From Alphaproteobacteria bacterium (GTDB taxonomy: Bacteria > Pseudomonadota > Alphaproteobacteria > UBA6615), in assembly GCA_013003285.1 (NCBI GenBank), contig JABDJY010000293.1, positions 1-5,173 of the forward strand: DNA of 5,173 nt, written 5' to 3'. The stretch's first letter is position 1. The number at the start of each line of letters is the position of its first letter. The position numbers and the translations under genes are program-made. This document shows, one piece after another, positions 1 through 4,602 of this stretch. The notes beneath the pieces were generated by a model. The model was not told where the DNA came from and did not search any database. It saw only the letters and a program-made list of their open reading frames with translations.

Positions 1-77
1 CCCGTTGGGCGCTCAACAAGTCAGGGAACATCGCCAAGGGCGACGCCAACTGGCCCGGACTGCGCGACGACAGCTAG
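1..77 (+). CDS. C-terminal end of an unidentified protein (partial)
   Basis: An open frame enters from the left edge (first full codon at base 3) and ends at TAG 75-77, giving 24 residues that end ...GDANWPGLRDDS. The composition (two Trp, Asn/Gly/Asp-rich, no run of Arg or Ala typical of a GC-rich shadow frame) looks like a real protein tail, but I do not recognise the family and assign no function. It is convergent with folA: its TAG and the folA TAG on the other strand are read from the same CTAG at 74-77, so the genes overlap by three bases with no room for a separate terminator. The alternative is a chance open stretch, since only 77 bases are visible. The plus-strand frame running from base 5 to 244 is a shadow of folA and is not this gene. 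Confidence 0.45.
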   Translation, partial: RWALNKSGNIAKGDANWPGLRDDS

Positions 78-571
78 GAAATTCGATCCAGGGTGACGAA
101 GCTGAAGGCCGGGGTGTCGCCTTCAGCGGCGTGATCGTCGCGCGACACCTCACGCCACTGATTACGGTCGAAGTCGGGAAAAGACACATCGCCCTCGACT
201 TCCATATGGACTTCCGTGAGATAGAGCCGATCGGCGCGCGGTAGCGCCGCGGCATAAATTTGGCCGCCGCCGATCACCATGATTTCATCGGTGCCGTGGC
301 CGGCCGCGATCGACAGGGCTTGGTCCAAGTCCGAAGCGACCTCAACACCATTAGCCGCGAAACCGGCGTTGCCGGTGATTACGATATTGGGCCGACCGGG
401 CAAGGCCCTGCCGATGGACTCGAACGTCCGGCGGCCCATGACGATGGGTTTGCCCATGGTCGCGGCCTTAAAATATTTAAGATCGGCGGAGATGTGCCAC
501 GGCATATCGCCGTCGCGGCCTATGACACCGTTACGCGCCACCGCCGCAATGAGCGCGACCCGTACCGCCAT
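74..571 (-). CDS. folA: Dihydrofolate reductase
   Basis: Reduces 7,8-dihydrofolate to tetrahydrofolate with NADPH in the cytoplasm, regenerating the one-carbon carrier consumed by ThyA; target of trimethoprim-type inhibitors. The 165-residue product is the normal size of a chromosomal DHFR. Visible motifs: N-terminal strand with NGVIGRDGDMPW (14-25), the active-site acid in ADLKYFK (Asp30, equivalent to E. coli Asp27), the NADPH-binding MGRRTFESIGR (45-55), PGRPNIVIT (58-66), the glycine turn IGGGQIY (100-106), and YLTEVHMEVEGDVSFPDF (117-134) with the conserved Thr119. The ATG lies 5 bases after the thyA stop. The only Shine-Dalgarno-like sequence (GGTGG, 13 bases upstream, inside thyA) is badly spaced, so translation probably depends on coupling to thyA. 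The TAG stop overlaps that of the convergent gene on the left. No key residue is missing. Confidence 0.97.
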   Translation of the reverse strand: MAVRVALIAAVARNGVIGRDGDMPWHISADLKYFKAATMGKPIVMGRRTFESIGRALPGRPNIVITGNAGFAANGVEVASDLDQALSIAAGHGTDEIMVIGGGQIYAAALPRADRLYLTEVHMEVEGDVSFPDFDRNQWREVSRDDHAAEGDTPAFSFVTLDRIS

Positions 572-576
572 GACCG

Positions 577-1371
577 CTAAACAGCCACCGCGGCCGGAAT
601 ATGCGGATGAAAGCGATAGCCCTCGAGTTGGAAATCGTCGAAACCGAACCCGAAGATATCATCGACCTCCGGATTGAGTTTCATCTGCGGCAACTGATAG
701 GGCGTGCGCTGCAACTGCTCGTCGGCTTGCTCGATATGGTTGAGGTAGAGATGGGTGTCGCCGAATGTGTGGATGAAGTCGCCCGGCTGCAGGCCGGTCA
801 CCTGGGCAACCATCAGGGTGAGCAGTGCGTAAGAGGCAATATTAAACGGCACGCCCAAAAAGATATCGGCGCTGCGTTGATACAGCTGACACGATAGCCG
901 GCCGTCTGCGACGTAAAATTGAAACAGGCAATGGCACGGCGGCAAGGCCATGTCGGCAACGTCAGCAACGTTCCAGGCGCTGACAATCAGCCGCCGCGAA
1001 TCCGGATTGGTGCGGATCTGCTCGATCAAACTGGTGATCTGGTCGATATGGCCGCCATCGGGGGTCGGCCAGGAGCGCCACTGATAGCCATAGATCGGTC
1101 CCAGATCTCCGTCGCTATCGGCCCATTCGTTCCAAATCGACACGCCGTTCTCGTTCAAATAGGCGATGTTGGTATCGCCCTTTAAGAACCAGAGAAGCTC
1201 ATGGATGATCGATTTCAAATGCAGCCGCTTCGTGGTCAACAACGGAAAGCCATCGGCCAGATCGAAACGCATTTGCGCGCCGAATATGCTGCGCGTGCCG
1301 GTGCCGGTGCGGTCCTGCCGCTCGACCCCATGGGTACGCACGTGGCGCATCAAATCTAGATATTGTTGCAT
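577..1371 (-). CDS. thyA: Thymidylate synthase
   Basis: Methylates dUMP to dTMP using 5,10-methylene-tetrahydrofolate, which leaves as dihydrofolate; first gene of a thyA-folA pair. From the chosen ATG the product is 264 residues, the same length as E. coli ThyA, and landmark residues fall at the same numbers: Arg21 in RQDRTGTGT, Glu58, Trp80, the dimer-contributed Arg126-Arg127, catalytic Cys146 in LPPCHC, Asp169 and Asn177 in RSADIFLGVPFN, and His207/Tyr209 in FGDTHLYLN. The start beginning MQQYLDLMRHV fits the family. The frame stays open 48 codons further upstream (ATG at 1425, TTG at 1515), but that stretch has no family similarity and would run into the regulatory gap. A weak GAG sits 9 bases before the chosen ATG. 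The C-terminus FHPHIPAAVAV is the usual one apart from the small extra tail. Confidence 0.97.
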   Translation of the reverse strand: MQQYLDLMRHVRTHGVERQDRTGTGTRSIFGAQMRFDLADGFPLLTTKRLHLKSIIHELLWFLKGDTNIAYLNENGVSIWNEWADSDGDLGPIYGYQWRSWPTPDGGHIDQITSLIEQIRTNPDSRRLIVSAWNVADVADMALPPCHCLFQFYVADGRLSCQLYQRSADIFLGVPFNIASYALLTLMVAQVTGLQPGDFIHTFGDTHLYLNHIEQADEQLQRTPYQLPQMKLNPEVDDIFGFGFDDFQLEGYRFHPHIPAAVAV

Positions 1372-1509
1372 GCAGATCGGCTCAACTAAGTTCTCAGCGT
1401 AAAATCGGCCCCAAACAGCGACCATCGCCCTTGGCGGGGACACTATAACGGCCAGCGAGTCGCAGAAACCTGTGGAAAACGCCGCCAACGGGGATAACCC
1501 GCCAACATC
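1372..1509. other. Gap between thyA and the ssrA promoter
   Basis: This short gap must hold the leftward thyA-folA promoter. On the minus strand TATAGT (plus bases 1442-1447) is a fair -10 candidate, but no TTGACA-like -35 stands at 16-18 bases, so it is not called as a feature. Two sites resemble DnaA boxes: TGTGGAAAA at 1471-1479 (one mismatch to TGTGGATAA) and GGGGATAA at 1490-1497 (a weaker match). An open minus-strand frame crosses the gap in phase with thyA but does not look like protein. I see no RNA structure or terminator here. Confidence 0.4.
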
Positions 1510-1538
1510 TTCCAATTCGCCCCATTAATCCCTATATA
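1510..1538 (+). promoter_or_regulatory. Predicted sigma-70-type promoter of ssrA
   Basis: A TATATA -10 element at 1533-1538 is preceded by TTCCAA at 1510-1515 with exactly 17 bases between. The -35 is weak, but the AT-rich -10 stands out in otherwise GC-rich DNA. Transcription would start around 1545, where the stable hairpin opening the tmRNA acceptor piece begins. The position fits a promoter for the tmRNA gene. The exact hexamers are an inference from sequence only. Confidence 0.55.
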
Positions 1539-1544
1539 TATGTC

Positions 1545-1626
1545 GCCGGGTTCGCCCGGCTATGGTGATAAACGTTTTTCGCAATAAACGATGCGGACCC
1601 GGGGGCGGTACCCGGCGCCTCCACCA
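1545..1626 (+). ncRNA. tmRNA acceptor piece (3' half of the tRNA-like domain)
   Basis: The piece opens with a perfect 6-bp hairpin, GCCGGG (1545-1550) and CCCGGC (1555-1560), capped by a UUCG tetraloop. It then runs through an A/T-rich linker that repeats ATAAACG (1568-1574 and 1584-1590) to CGGAC and the T-arm. The T-stem is CCGGG (1599-1603) paired with CCCGG (1611-1615), with a seven-base loop GGCGGTA instead of the usual TTCAA type. The acceptor strand 1616-1622, A1623 and CCA end it. The aminoacylated 3' end is therefore on this piece. The 5' boundary is inferred from the predicted start of transcription and the hairpin. Confidence 0.85.
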
Positions 1627-1655
1627 ATTTCCCGGCCTCAAGCGGCACGGTTTTT
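1627..1655 (+). other. Excised spacer between the two tmRNA pieces
   Basis: These 29 bases lie between the encoded CCA and the first G of the coding piece, joining the two acceptor strands in the precursor. In permuted tmRNAs the spacer is removed after transcription (RNase P making the 5' end of the coding piece, 3' nucleases trimming to CCA), leaving two RNAs held by base pairing. It ends in a run of five T before G1656. The removal is inferred from the family. Confidence 0.8.
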
Positions 1656-1739
1656 GGGGGCGAAATAGGATCGACGCGCGCGTAAAGGTCTAACTTTCAC
1701 CCGGCATGGTACCGTCGTTATCGGGCCACTACTATAGGT

Positions 1740-1778
1740 GCCAACGATAATGTTGAGCCCACCGCTGTTGCTGCCTAA
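1740..1778 (+). other. tmRNA proteolysis-tag reading frame ANDNVEPTAVAA
   Basis: The resume codon GCC (1740-1742) starts a frame of 12 codons, ANDNVEPTAVAA, ended by TAA (1776-1778); the charged alanine would add one more residue in front. The start is set by alignment to E. coli, where ATAGTC precedes GCA-AAC-GAC; here ATAGGT precedes GCC-AAC-GAT. The ANDN head is the family's adaptor-binding part and the hydrophobic AVAA end is the ClpX degron. The middle, VEPT, is short and contains a proline. Confidence 0.93.
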
Positions 1779-1794
1779 CACGCATCGATAAGCG

Positions 1795-1828
1795 CGGTTC
1801 GGGGGGCACCGGGCAACAGAAGCCCCCC
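1795..1828 (+). other. Pseudoknot closing the tmRNA coding piece
   Basis: A 7-bp GC stem (1801-1807 with 1822-1828) has a 14-base loop whose first bases, ACCG (1808-1811), pair with CGGT (1795-1798) upstream, giving an H-type pseudoknot. It may also help end transcription, but the bases after it (ACTTTCCTTCC) are not a proper T tract, so I do not call it an intrinsic terminator. Confidence 0.7.
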
Positions 1829-1957
1829 ACTTTCCTTCCAGTTTCGCCGCAGTTTTTTGATTTCGCCATACAATTGACGAATTATTTTGCGATTGCCCCC
1901 TTAATACCCAACCATTCCCTTGACCTACGCGGCGCACCACGCTTCCATCAACCGGAC
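1829..1957 (+). other. Gap between ssrA and sspB
   Basis: The gap probably contains the ssrA transcription end and an sspB promoter. It holds T-rich patches (T6 at 1853-1858), TACAAT at 1869-1874 as a possible -10, and TTGACG at 1874-1879 and TTGACC at 1920-1925 as possible -35 elements. None of these pair up at standard spacing, so no promoter is called. Read-through from ssrA into sspB cannot be excluded. A TTG-started in-frame extension of sspB across this gap looks non-coding. Confidence 0.35.
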
Positions 1958-2485
1958 ATGACAGATAACTCCCTCAGATACGATCGCATGGTCGAAGACG
2001 CGTTGCGCGGCGTTGTACGTCGGGCGCTCGAGAACACGATCGAGCACGGGCTTCCCGGCGACCATCATTTTTATATTACCTTCCGCACCGACGCCTCGGG
2101 GGTGATCATTCCGAATTTCCTGCGCGAACGTTATCCGGAAGAGATGACGATTATCCTGCAGCACCAGTTCTGGGATCTAAAAGTCGGCGTGTTCGAATTC
2201 AGCGTCAGCCTGAGCTTCGACAATCAGGTCGCCGAAATGACCGTGCCCTATGCAGCACTCACCGCATTCGTCGATCCGTCGGTCAAGTTCGGTCTGCAGT
2301 TCACTGTCGAAGGGGCCGAGGGCGCCGATGACAGCGAGACACCAAACGCCAGTGTGCCCGCCGTTAAGGAAACCGGAGACCTGATCCCGGTCCCCGACGC
2401 CGGCGAGGCCGACAATGATTCCGACGAAGCGGCCGAAAAGCCGAGCGCGGAAGTGGTCAACCTGGAAACATTTCGGAAGAAATAG
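1958..2485 (+). CDS. sspB: SspB-type adaptor delivering ssrA-tagged proteins to ClpXP
   Basis: Cytoplasmic adaptor that binds ssrA-tagged substrates and tethers them to the ClpX ATPase. The 175-residue product has three parts. Residues 5-118 are the folded dimeric core of the alphaproteobacterial SspB family: RYDRMVEDALRGVVRRAL helix, HHFYITFRT (36-44), YPEEMTIILQHQFWDL (59-74), VPYAALTAFVDPSVKFGLQF (96-115). Residues 119-163 are an acidic, Pro/Ala/Asp/Glu-rich flexible linker. Residues 164-175, AEVVNLETFRKK, match the C-terminal ClpX-binding module of this family. The ATG at 1958 gives the expected N-terminus; it has no good Shine-Dalgarno. Another in-frame ATG is at 1988, and the upstream TTG at 1874 is unlikely. 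The gene directly follows the tmRNA gene whose tag it should recognise, and a tfoX-domain gene follows 37 bases later. Confidence 0.93.
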   Translation: MTDNSLRYDRMVEDALRGVVRRALENTIEHGLPGDHHFYITFRTDASGVIIPNFLRERYPEEMTIILQHQFWDLKVGVFEFSVSLSFDNQVAEMTVPYAALTAFVDPSVKFGLQFTVEGAEGADDSETPNASVPAVKETGDLIPVPDAGEADNDSDEAAEKPSAEVVNLETFRKK

Positions 2486-2519
2486 CCACTCCCAAATCTG
2501 ACCGTCCCATTTCGGAAGA
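2469..2519 (+). repeat. 12-bp direct repeat CATTTCGGAAGA
   Basis: CATTTCGGAAGA occurs at 2469-2480, inside the last sspB codons and ending just before its stop, and again at 2508-2519, where it supplies the Shine-Dalgarno of the next gene. The copies are 39 bases apart start to start. It may be chance or a small local duplication; no function is claimed. Confidence 0.6.
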
Positions 2520-2520
2520 G
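2514..2520 (+). promoter_or_regulatory. Ribosome binding site of the TfoX-domain gene
   Basis: GGAAGAG lies close before the ATG at 2523 and fixes that start. No promoter or terminator is visible in the 37-base gap, so the gene is probably co-transcribed with sspB. Confidence 0.6.
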
Positions 2521-2522
2521 CC

Positions 2523-2870
2523 ATGGCAAAGGAAAACGAATTCGTCGCTCATGTCCGAGATGTTCTGGCGCCGTTCGGCGACGGCCCGGAGAGCCTGCGC
2601 GTGCGCAGCATGTTCGGCGGGTTCGGTATATTTCTCGGCGATACTATGTTCGTGCTGATCGCCGACGACGTTCTGTATTTCAAAGTCGACGACCAAACCC
2701 AGGCCGATTTCGAAGACGCGGGCGCACAACCTTTTACCTTCATGCGCGGCGGCAAGGCCCGACAGATGTCCTATTACACTGCGCCCGACGGGGCAGTTGA
2801 GGACCCTGAGACCCTCCACCCCTGGGCCGAACGCGCGATTGGTGCTGCCAAGCGAAACCGCAAACGCTGA
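2523..2870 (+). CDS. TfoX N-terminal-domain protein
   Basis: A 115-residue protein consisting only of the N-terminal domain of the TfoX/Sxy family. Visible landmarks are SMFGGFGIFLGD (29-40), LIADDVLYFKVDD (45-57), an FTFMRGGKARQMSYYTAP stretch (71-88) and the closing helix WAERAIGAAKRNRKR (101-115) with a basic end. Full-length Sxy/TfoX of gammaproteobacteria is about 200 residues, has a second C-terminal domain and co-activates competence genes with CRP. Stand-alone N-domain proteins are common in alphaproteobacteria and their role is not established, so competence should not be assumed. The start is fixed by a GGAAGAG site. The gene sits between sspB (37-base gap) and fumC (84-base gap, with its own promoter), and is probably the last gene of the sspB transcript. 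Confidence 0.88.
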   Translation: MAKENEFVAHVRDVLAPFGDGPESLRVRSMFGGFGIFLGDTMFVLIADDVLYFKVDDQTQADFEDAGAQPFTFMRGGKARQMSYYTAPDGAVEDPETLHPWAERAIGAAKRNRKR

Positions 2871-2898
2871 AAATTAGCCCCAATCGGGCCATTCGGAC

Positions 2899-2926
2899 TT
2901 TACCTGGGGGCGTTCGCAACCATAAT
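2899..2926 (+). promoter_or_regulatory. Predicted promoter of fumC
   Basis: CATAAT (2921-2926, one mismatch to TATAAT) is preceded by TTTACC (2899-2904) with a 16-base spacer. Transcription would begin near 2933, leaving a leader of about 20 bases that contains the ribosome binding site. This is a prediction from the hexamers alone. A small GCCC/GGGC hairpin at 2877-2889 upstream is too weak to call as a terminator. Confidence 0.45.
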
Positions 2927-2939
2927 GCGCGCCACACTT

Positions 2940-2946
2940 AGGAGAG
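2940..2946 (+). promoter_or_regulatory. Strong ribosome binding site of fumC
   Basis: AGGAGAG lies 8 bases before the ATG at 2955 and selects it over the in-frame ATG at 2925, which has no such site and would add ten residues unlike the family. Confidence 0.85.
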
Positions 2947-2954
2947 AGCACATC

Positions 2955-4349
2955 ATGACGCGCGACATTCGTATCGAATCCGACACTATGGGCGAAGTTG
3001 AAGTCCCGGCCGACAAATATTGGGGCGCCCAGACCCAACGCAGCGTGGAGAATTTCCCGATCGGCAACGAGCGCATGCCGCTTTCTCTTATCTATGCCTT
3101 TGCCATTCAAAAGCAGGCCGCCGCGCGCGCTAACCTCGCCCTGGGTCAACTTGAGAAAGAAGTCGCCGAGGCCATCGACCAGGCCGCGCAGGAAATCATC
3201 GACGGCAAGTTCGACGATCATTTTCCCCTCGTCGTCTGGCAGACCGGTTCCGGCACCCAGACCAACATGAACGCCAACGAGGTTATCGCCAACCGGGCCA
3301 ACGAAATCCTCGGCGGCAAGCGCGGCGACAAATCGCCGGTTCATCCCAACGACCATGTGAACCGCAGCCAATCGTCGAACGACAGTTTCCCCGCCGCCAT
3401 GCATATCGCCGCGGCGCTGGAGATCGAAGACCGCATGCTGCCATCACTGGCGCATTTACACAGCGCCCTGGCCGAAAAAGCCGCCGAGTTCAACAAGATC
3501 ATCAAGATCGGACGCACCCATACCCAGGACGCAACGCCGTTAACATTGGGACAGGAATTTTCCGGTTACACGGCCCAGATGCAGGCCGTAATGGACGGTG
3601 CACGCCGCGCCCTGCCCGATCTCTACCAGTTGGCGCAAGGCGGCACCGCGGTTGGTACCGGACTGAACGCAGCGGTAGGGTTCGCCGAGGGCTTCGCCGC
3701 AGAAGTCGCCAAGATCACCGGCAAGCCCTTCGTCACCATGCCCAATAAATTCGCCGGCTTGGCAGCCCATGATGCGTTGGTCGCAGCGTCGGGCGCGCTG
3801 AATGTCGGCGCCGCAGCGGCGATGAAAATCGCCAACGATATTCGTCTGCTCGGCTCCGGCCCGCGCAGCGGCATCGGCGAGCTTTCCCTGCCGGCCAACG
3901 AGCCCGGCTCATCGATCATGCCCGGCAAGGTGAACCCGACCCAGTCGGAAGCGATCACCATGGTCGCCGCCCAAATCATGGGCAACCATGTGGCCATTAC
4001 CGTTGCCGGCAGTAACGGGCATTTCGAGTTGAACGTGTTCAAGCCGGTGATGATTTATAATGTGCTGCAGTCGGCGCGCCTGCTCGGCGACGCCGCGCGA
4101 AGCTTCGCCGACCGGTGTGTCTCTGGAATCGAGGCCAATCATGGCCGCATCAACGACCTCATGGAGCAGTCGCTGATGCTGGTGACCGCGCTCAACCCGC
4201 ATATCGGGTATGACAACGCTGCAAAAGTTGCGAAAAAAGCGTTTGCAGACGGTACTACCCTAAAAGAAGCGGCAATTGCGTTAAGTTTACTCACCGCCGA
4301 GCAGTATGACGAATGGGTTCGGCCGGAGAACATGATTGCACCGAGATGA
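2955..4349 (+). CDS. fumC: Class II fumarate hydratase
   Basis: Interconverts fumarate and L-malate in the TCA cycle, without an iron-sulfur cluster; works as a cytoplasmic homotetramer. The 464-residue product is close to E. coli FumC (467). Conserved regions in order: RIESDTMGEVEVPADKYWGAQTQRS (6-30), TGSGTQTNMNANEV (97-110), HPNDHVNRSQSSNDSFP (130-146), GRTHTQDATP (186-195) with the catalytic His189, the mobile-loop signature GSSIMPGKVNPTQSEA (318-333) with the catalytic serine, and NGHFELNVFKPV (354-365). The KxN in the signature and the TGSGTQTNMN region distinguish fumarase from aspartase only in part; overall fit to FumC (including AQGGTAVGTGLN, 227-238) favours fumarase. The start is fixed by a strong ribosome binding site. 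The TGA stop overlaps the ATG of the next gene, so the two are translated together. Confidence 0.96.
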   Translation: MTRDIRIESDTMGEVEVPADKYWGAQTQRSVENFPIGNERMPLSLIYAFAIQKQAAARANLALGQLEKEVAEAIDQAAQEIIDGKFDDHFPLVVWQTGSGTQTNMNANEVIANRANEILGGKRGDKSPVHPNDHVNRSQSSNDSFPAAMHIAAALEIEDRMLPSLAHLHSALAEKAAEFNKIIKIGRTHTQDATPLTLGQEFSGYTAQMQAVMDGARRALPDLYQLAQGGTAVGTGLNAAVGFAEGFAAEVAKITGKPFVTMPNKFAGLAAHDALVAASGALNVGAAAAMKIANDIRLLGSGPRSGIGELSLPANEPGSSIMPGKVNPTQSEAITMVAAQIMGNHVAITVAGSNGHFELNVFKPVMIYNVLQSARLLGDAARSFADRCVSGIEANHGRINDLMEQSLMLVTALNPHIGYDNAAKVAKKAFADGTTLKEAAIALSLLTAEQYDEWVRPENMIAPR

Positions 4350-4585
4350 AATCTGACGTCATACGCGACCTGCCCGAGCAAGCCGTTAGCAAGAAACGAT
4401 CTGTCGTCGTTTCTGGCCATCGCACAAGCGTATCGTTGGAACCGATTTTCTGGGACCAGTTGCGGGCCCTGGCGGCGCAACGACGGATTTCGGTGAACGA
4501 GCTGGTAACCCTGATCGATCAACAACGCGCCGGCAGCCTGTCCAGCGCGATCCGCGTATTCGTTCTGCAAAGCGTCCAGAAGTAA
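4346..4585 (+). CDS. Small ribbon-helix-helix domain protein
   Basis: A 79-residue protein with one ribbon-helix-helix (MetJ/Arc-type) domain, apparently of the RHH_4 kind common in alphaproteobacteria. After a basic N-terminus (SKKRSVVV, 15-22), GHRTSVSLE (24-32) would form the DNA-reading strand of the dimer. IFWDQLRALAAQRR (34-47) forms the first helix, and after the turn at ISVNEL (48-53) a second helix follows, ending in LSSAIRVFVLQSVQK (65-79). The domain suggests DNA binding, but no target is known and non-DNA roles are possible. The start is the ATG of an ATGA overlap with the fumC stop; there is no well-placed Shine-Dalgarno (GGAG is 17 bases away), so translational coupling to fumC is likely. 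An upstream in-frame ATG at 4313 would add 11 residues from inside fumC and is less likely. The gene ends 17 bases from the convergent AsmA-family gene. Confidence 0.85.
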   Translation: MKSDVIRDLPEQAVSKKRSVVVSGHRTSVSLEPIFWDQLRALAAQRRISVNELVTLIDQQRAGSLSSAIRVFVLQSVQK

Positions 4586-4602
4586 CGCCGCGCCGCTCGC
4601 CG

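Larger units (their letters stand above)
1545..1828 (+). ncRNA. ssrA: Circularly permuted two-piece tmRNA gene
   Basis: Transfer-messenger RNA enters stalled ribosomes as an alanyl-tRNA mimic, switches translation to its own short frame and tags the unfinished protein for proteolysis. The gene is permuted as known for alphaproteobacteria: the 3' acceptor half comes first, the 5' half with the tag second. The two halves form a 7-bp acceptor stem, 1656-1662 (GGGGGCG) with 1616-1622 (CGCCTCC), whose third pair is a G-U wobble, the alanine identity element G3-U70. Discriminator A1623 and an encoded CCA (1624-1626) follow. The GGATCGACG after the 5' strand matches the conserved D-loop region. A tag frame and a 3' pseudoknot lie in the second half. 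SmpB, alanyl-tRNA synthetase and the ribosome are the expected partners; sspB lies directly downstream. The outer ends are approximate, and processing is inferred from the family. Confidence 0.93.
1656..1828 (+). ncRNA. tmRNA coding piece
   Basis: It starts with the 5' acceptor strand GGGGGCG (1656-1662) and the conserved GGATCGACG (1668-1676). A PK1-like segment follows, in which CCCG (1700-1703) can pair with CGGG (1722-1725). Then come the ATAGGT element just before the resume codon and the tag frame at 1740-1778. The piece closes with a pseudoknot: CGGT (1795-1798) pairs with ACCG (1808-1811) while GGGGGGC (1801-1807) pairs with GCCCCCC (1822-1828). This reduced layout fits the two-piece alphaproteobacterial type, in place of the pseudoknot chain found in E. 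coli. The 3' end is placed just after the second stem and could lie some bases further on. Confidence 0.82.

Noticed and set aside
1372..1515. N-terminal extension of thyA by up to 48 codons
   Set aside because: The 264-residue form matches the family length and residue numbering exactly; the extra stretch has no similarity and overlaps the promoter region.
1599..1626. T-arm plus CCA as an ordinary tRNA gene
   Set aside because: No D-arm or anticodon arm lies at tRNA distance upstream; the 5' acceptor strand is found downstream instead, as in permuted tmRNA.
1853..1858. T6 run as an intrinsic terminator of ssrA
   Set aside because: The GC stem at 1801-1828 ends 24 bases earlier and no other stem precedes the run.
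1638..1940. Minus-strand open frame of 100 codons
   Set aside because: It lies across the tmRNA coding piece and its downstream gap, resembles no protein family, and is explained by the RNA gene on the plus strand.
1874..1957. N-terminal extension of sspB from a TTG
   Set aside because: The added residues do not fit the family and no ribosome site precedes the TTG; the ATG at 1958 gives the normal N-terminus.
2877..2889. GCCC-CAATC-GGGC hairpin as a terminator after the TfoX-domain gene
   Set aside because: The stem is four pairs and no T run follows directly.
3540..4202. Several minus-strand open frames opposite fumC
   Set aside because: They are antisense shadows of a well-conserved coding sequence and look like no known protein.
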